From contig JAFTPK010000009.1 in assembly GCA_017463325.1 (NCBI GenBank), forward strand, positions 62,001-126,000: 64,000 nt of DNA, read 5' to 3'. The translations under genes and the position numbers were made by a program. Below the pieces are notes generated by a model. The model did no database searches. It had not been told where the DNA came from and saw only the letters and a program-made list of their open reading frames with translations. Shown here in pieces: positions 61,740 to 64,000 of the stretch (its first letter is position 1; every line of letters starts with the position of its first letter). The DNA comes from Clostridia bacterium (GTDB lineage: Bacteria > Bacillota > Clostridia > Christensenellales > Borkfalkiaceae).

Positions 61740-63146
61740 CTATTCCTGCCTACTTGCTTTTTCGCGTTTTTCTTTGATTCGACGTACGTTTTCCTCCACT
61801 TGCTTTTTATGGAGCGGGTACCAAAACCAAAGCACTAAGGCAAGTAGTGCAAACCCAACAGCAGGCACTAAGGTTGAAATATTAAAAATACCGTTTAACA
61901 CGTTTGGTGCATTTTGCGTCTTGTCGCTATATCCGATCAACGAAAGCAAACCGCCCGAAACGCCTGCGGCCGCCGCTTGTCCAAGCTTTCGCGCAAAGGA
62001 ATATAAGGCGTACACGGTGCCGTCCTCGCGGATCCCGTGTTTCAGCTCGGAGTAGTCGATTACGTCGGTGATAAGCGCCCACGATACCATGGCGAATATT
62101 CCCAACCCGATCCAACAAACGCCCATGACGGCGACGTAAACCCACACGTTTTGGGGGCGCCAGAAAAATAAAAGCAAACAGACGGCTGCCGCAAAAAGAT
62201 TTGCTACGATACTGATTTCCGCTTTGCCGAAACGGGCGGCAAGCGGTTTTGCGACGCTTGCGGCAAGGATCATACCGCCCATCATGACGATAGTGGATAC
62301 CGATTGTGCAACCGTGCTGTTATAATAGTTGGGGTAGATATAGCCCGCCATGGATTGCATGGTGAGTTGGGCGAGTAGCATAACGATTGAAGCGACGATA
62401 ATGGAAAGCAGGGCGCGGTTTTTTGCGGCGTTCTTGAACATGGTCGAAAGCTTGTATTCTTTATGCTTATGCTCTTCGGTGAATTGCACCCGTTCGGTGG
62501 TGAGCGTATAACAAACGAGGTAGGCAAGGACGGAAAAAATAGAGAATAAACCCGCGATCAGCGTAAACTTCCCGCCGTCGAGAAAATATTGCCCGTTTTC
62601 AGTTTGGGAAAAGGCGAAAAGAGGTACGCCTGCGCCTATAATTACCCCCGCGAGAGTACCGCCAAGCGTACGAAAGGTGGAAAGTGACTGCCTATCGCCC
62701 GGCTCGGGAGAAATGGCGGAGGCCATAGAGCCGTACGGAATATTGATCGAGGTGTAGAAAATCGAGCTCCAAAGGATATACGTAACAAACAGCCACGCAA
62801 TTTTAAACCCCATGCTCATACCCGAAAGCCCGCTTTGATAAATTAGGAAAGAGGAAATGGCGACGGGAGCACACATACGGCGAATCCACGGTCTGAATTT
62901 TCCTGCTTGCGTTGCCTTGCTACGGTCGCAAATACGCCCCATGGCGACGTCGGTAAAGGCGTCGACAAACCGCGCGATCATCATGACGATTCCGACGATA
63001 AACGCGTCCACGCCCATGACGTCTGTGTAAAATTTGAGTAAGAAACTGGACGAAAGGATAAAGGTGAAATCGTTGCCGAAATCCCCAAATAAATATCCGA
63101 TCTTGTCTTTTAGCCCAAAGGGCTTTTTTTGAACCTGCGTAAGCAA
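61740..63146 (-). CDS. GPH-family sugar:cation symporter (MFS)
   Basis: A 468-residue, roughly 12-helix transporter of the same family as the one at 40845-42326. It shows FGLKDKIGYLFGDFGNDFTF, the FVDAFTDVAMGRICDR loop and WALITDVIDYSELKHG near the end. No substrate can be read from the sequence, and no sugar enzyme lies beside it. The start is a TTG six bases after GAGGAGG on the minus strand; there is no better ATG. I could not find a convincing promoter in the 200 bases upstream, which are A/T-rich. Confidence 0.88.
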   Translation of the reverse strand: MLTQVQKKPFGLKDKIGYLFGDFGNDFTFILSSSFLLKFYTDVMGVDAFIVGIVMMIARFVDAFTDVAMGRICDRSKATQAGKFRPWIRRMCAPVAISSFLIYQSGLSGMSMGFKIAWLFVTYILWSSIFYTSINIPYGSMASAISPEPGDRQSLSTFRTLGGTLAGVIIGAGVPLFAFSQTENGQYFLDGGKFTLIAGLFSIFSVLAYLVCYTLTTERVQFTEEHKHKEYKLSTMFKNAAKNRALLSIIVASIVMLLAQLTMQSMAGYIYPNYYNSTVAQSVSTIVMMGGMILAASVAKPLAARFGKAEISIVANLFAAAVCLLLFFWRPQNVWVYVAVMGVCWIGLGIFAMVSWALITDVIDYSELKHGIREDGTVYALYSFARKLGQAAAAGVSGGLLSLIGYSDKTQNAPNVLNGIFNISTLVPAVGFALLALVLWFWYPLHKKQVEENVRRIKEKREKASRQE

Positions 63147-63281
63147 AATGACCTCCTCGAATTTAGTGTGTTTTCAGTATGTACCTCTTTTTCAATTTTT
63201 ATCAAAAGCTAAAGAAGTTCGCCTTTTTTCTTTAAAAAAAGAAAAAAATGGAAAGATCGCGAGAATTTCACCTCATTTTCA

Positions 63282-63310
63282 TTGTAATTCGGCAAAAAAT
63301 TTGTTATAAT
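63282..63310 (+). promoter_or_regulatory. Promoter of the ECF ATPase gene
   Basis: TTGTAA at 63282-63287, 17 bases, TATAAT at 63305-63310 with upstream TG. Confidence 0.78.
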
Positions 63311-63346
63311 AGACAATAATAACTTTCAAAAGGTAGCGTGATCACC

Positions 63347-64000
63347 ATGAAAGCCGTCAGCTTTGAAAACGTTCGCTTTTCTTATGAGAAGGAAAACGCG
63401 GAAACCATTCCAGATTTTGACACCGACGAACGGGTCTTTGCCCTTTCGGGGGTGGATTTTTGCGTGGAAGAGAGGGAATTTGTCGCCGTGCTCGGCCATA
63501 ACGGAAGCGGAAAATCCACGCTTGCGAGGCTGATCGACGGACTGTTGACGCCCGATTCGGGTAAAATTACCGTGTTTGGCAAAGAGGTGAACGAGGAGGA
63601 CCTGTTCGAGGTCAGAAAGCAGGTGGGGATCGTATTCCAAAACCCCGATAATCAGACGGTGGCGTCCATCGTTGAGGACGACGTGGCTTTCGGCCCCGAG
63701 AATATCGGCGTACCGCCCGAGGAGATCGGGGAGCGGATCAAGTTTGCCCTTTCTGCCGTCGGTATGAGCGAGTTTCGCCATTCGACGACCACTCGACTTT
63801 CGGGCGGGCAAAAGCAGCGGATCGCGCTTGCGGGGGTGCTTGCGTTAAAGCCCAAAATCATGATCCTTGACGAGTCCACGGCTATGCTTGATCCGTCGGG
63901 CAGAAAAGAGGTCATGGACGCCGTAATTCGGTTGAACAAGGAAGAAAAAATTACCGTGATCCTTATCACCCATTTCCCCGAAGAGGCGCTTCTTGCAGAC
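63347..64000 (+). CDS. Energy-coupling factor transporter ATPase EcfA1-type (partial, runs off the window)
   Basis: The frame is open to the end of the window (218 codons). It is an ABC ATPase with Walker A GHNGSGKST, Q-loop FQNPDNQTVAS, signature LSGGQKQR, Walker B KIMILDEST and the switch His in LITHFPEEA. QNPDNQ with VEDDVAFGPEN and the ADEATAMLDP-like STAMLDPSGR line mark it as the first of the two EcfA subunits that power vitamin or metal uptake in Firmicutes. An insert of about 15 residues after FSYEKEN (IPDFDTDERVFAL) is unusual in length. The second EcfA and EcfT genes should follow outside. GTG 63338 is an alternative start, closer to AAAAGG. Confidence 0.92.
   Translation, partial: MKAVSFENVRFSYEKENAETIPDFDTDERVFALSGVDFCVEEREFVAVLGHNGSGKSTLARLIDGLLTPDSGKITVFGKEVNEEDLFEVRKQVGIVFQNPDNQTVASIVEDDVAFGPENIGVPPEEIGERIKFALSAVGMSEFRHSTTTRLSGGQKQRIALAGVLALKPKIMILDESTAMLDPSGRKEVMDAVIRLNKEEKITVILITHFPEEALLAD

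Overview
The window reads as chromosome of an anaerobic, glycan-degrading Firmicute, most likely a gut Clostridia member. The grounds are AGGAGG-type ribosome binding sites, near-consensus sigma-A promoters with 17-base spacers and often an extended TG, U-tailed terminators, GPH-family sugar symporters, an ECF transporter ATPase, and lipoproteins or secreted giants instead of LPXTG-anchored or outer-membrane proteins. The exact taxon is inference.

Positions 1-37,780 hold one enormous same-strand carbohydrate locus. A partial AraC regulator and a strong promoter (474-502) precede a CUT1-type sugar ABC transporter without its own ATPase: a lipoprotein binding protein and two permeases. Then come five large secreted or lipid-anchored proteins, three of which share a beta-helix-like repeat module, plus a DUF4838 lipoprotein and a 44-residue ORF. 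Next is a run of enzymes: GH78 rhamnosidase, GH20-like hexosaminidase, two TIM-barrel glycosidases of uncertain family, a GH94-like phosphorylase, a GH28 pectinase-type protein and an esterase. It closes with intracellular catabolism: an enolase-superfamily sugar acid dehydratase, an SDR, an UlaG-like metallo-hydrolase, MurQ, a BadF-type amino-sugar kinase and an RpiB/LacAB isomerase, ending at a terminator. The logic is capture, trimming, import and breakdown of a complex glycan carrying rhamnose, uronic acid and/or amino sugars.

Positions 37,800-46,935 hold an NCS2 purine permease, a cupin, a flap-endonuclease-like gene with a predicted leaderless mRNA, and a divergent uronate module. In that module a GPH symporter on the minus strand faces a GH2 glycosidase, UxuA and an SDR mannonate oxidoreductase, with consensus promoters back to back.

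Positions 46,940-51,010 are a scarred integration region centred on a tRNA-Pro(CGG) gene. The 3' end of the tRNA recurs three times in direct orientation, and a shorter part recurs inverted. Between the copies lie 5'- and 3'-truncated fragments of AraC, GH4 and glycerate kinase genes, an apparently intact YgjV-like gene and a NUMOD1 endonuclease remnant. NagB-like and AraC fragments sit just upstream of the tRNA.

Positions 51,100-64,000 carry surface and envelope functions: a sugar-transfer-associated ATP-grasp protein, a poly-serine membrane protein, a 1,734-residue BspA-type leucine-rich-repeat lipoprotein, an O-antigen-ligase-like protein with a PF14907-type nucleotidyltransferase, a second GPH symporter on the minus strand, and the first 218 codons of an EcfA-type ATPase running off the edge.
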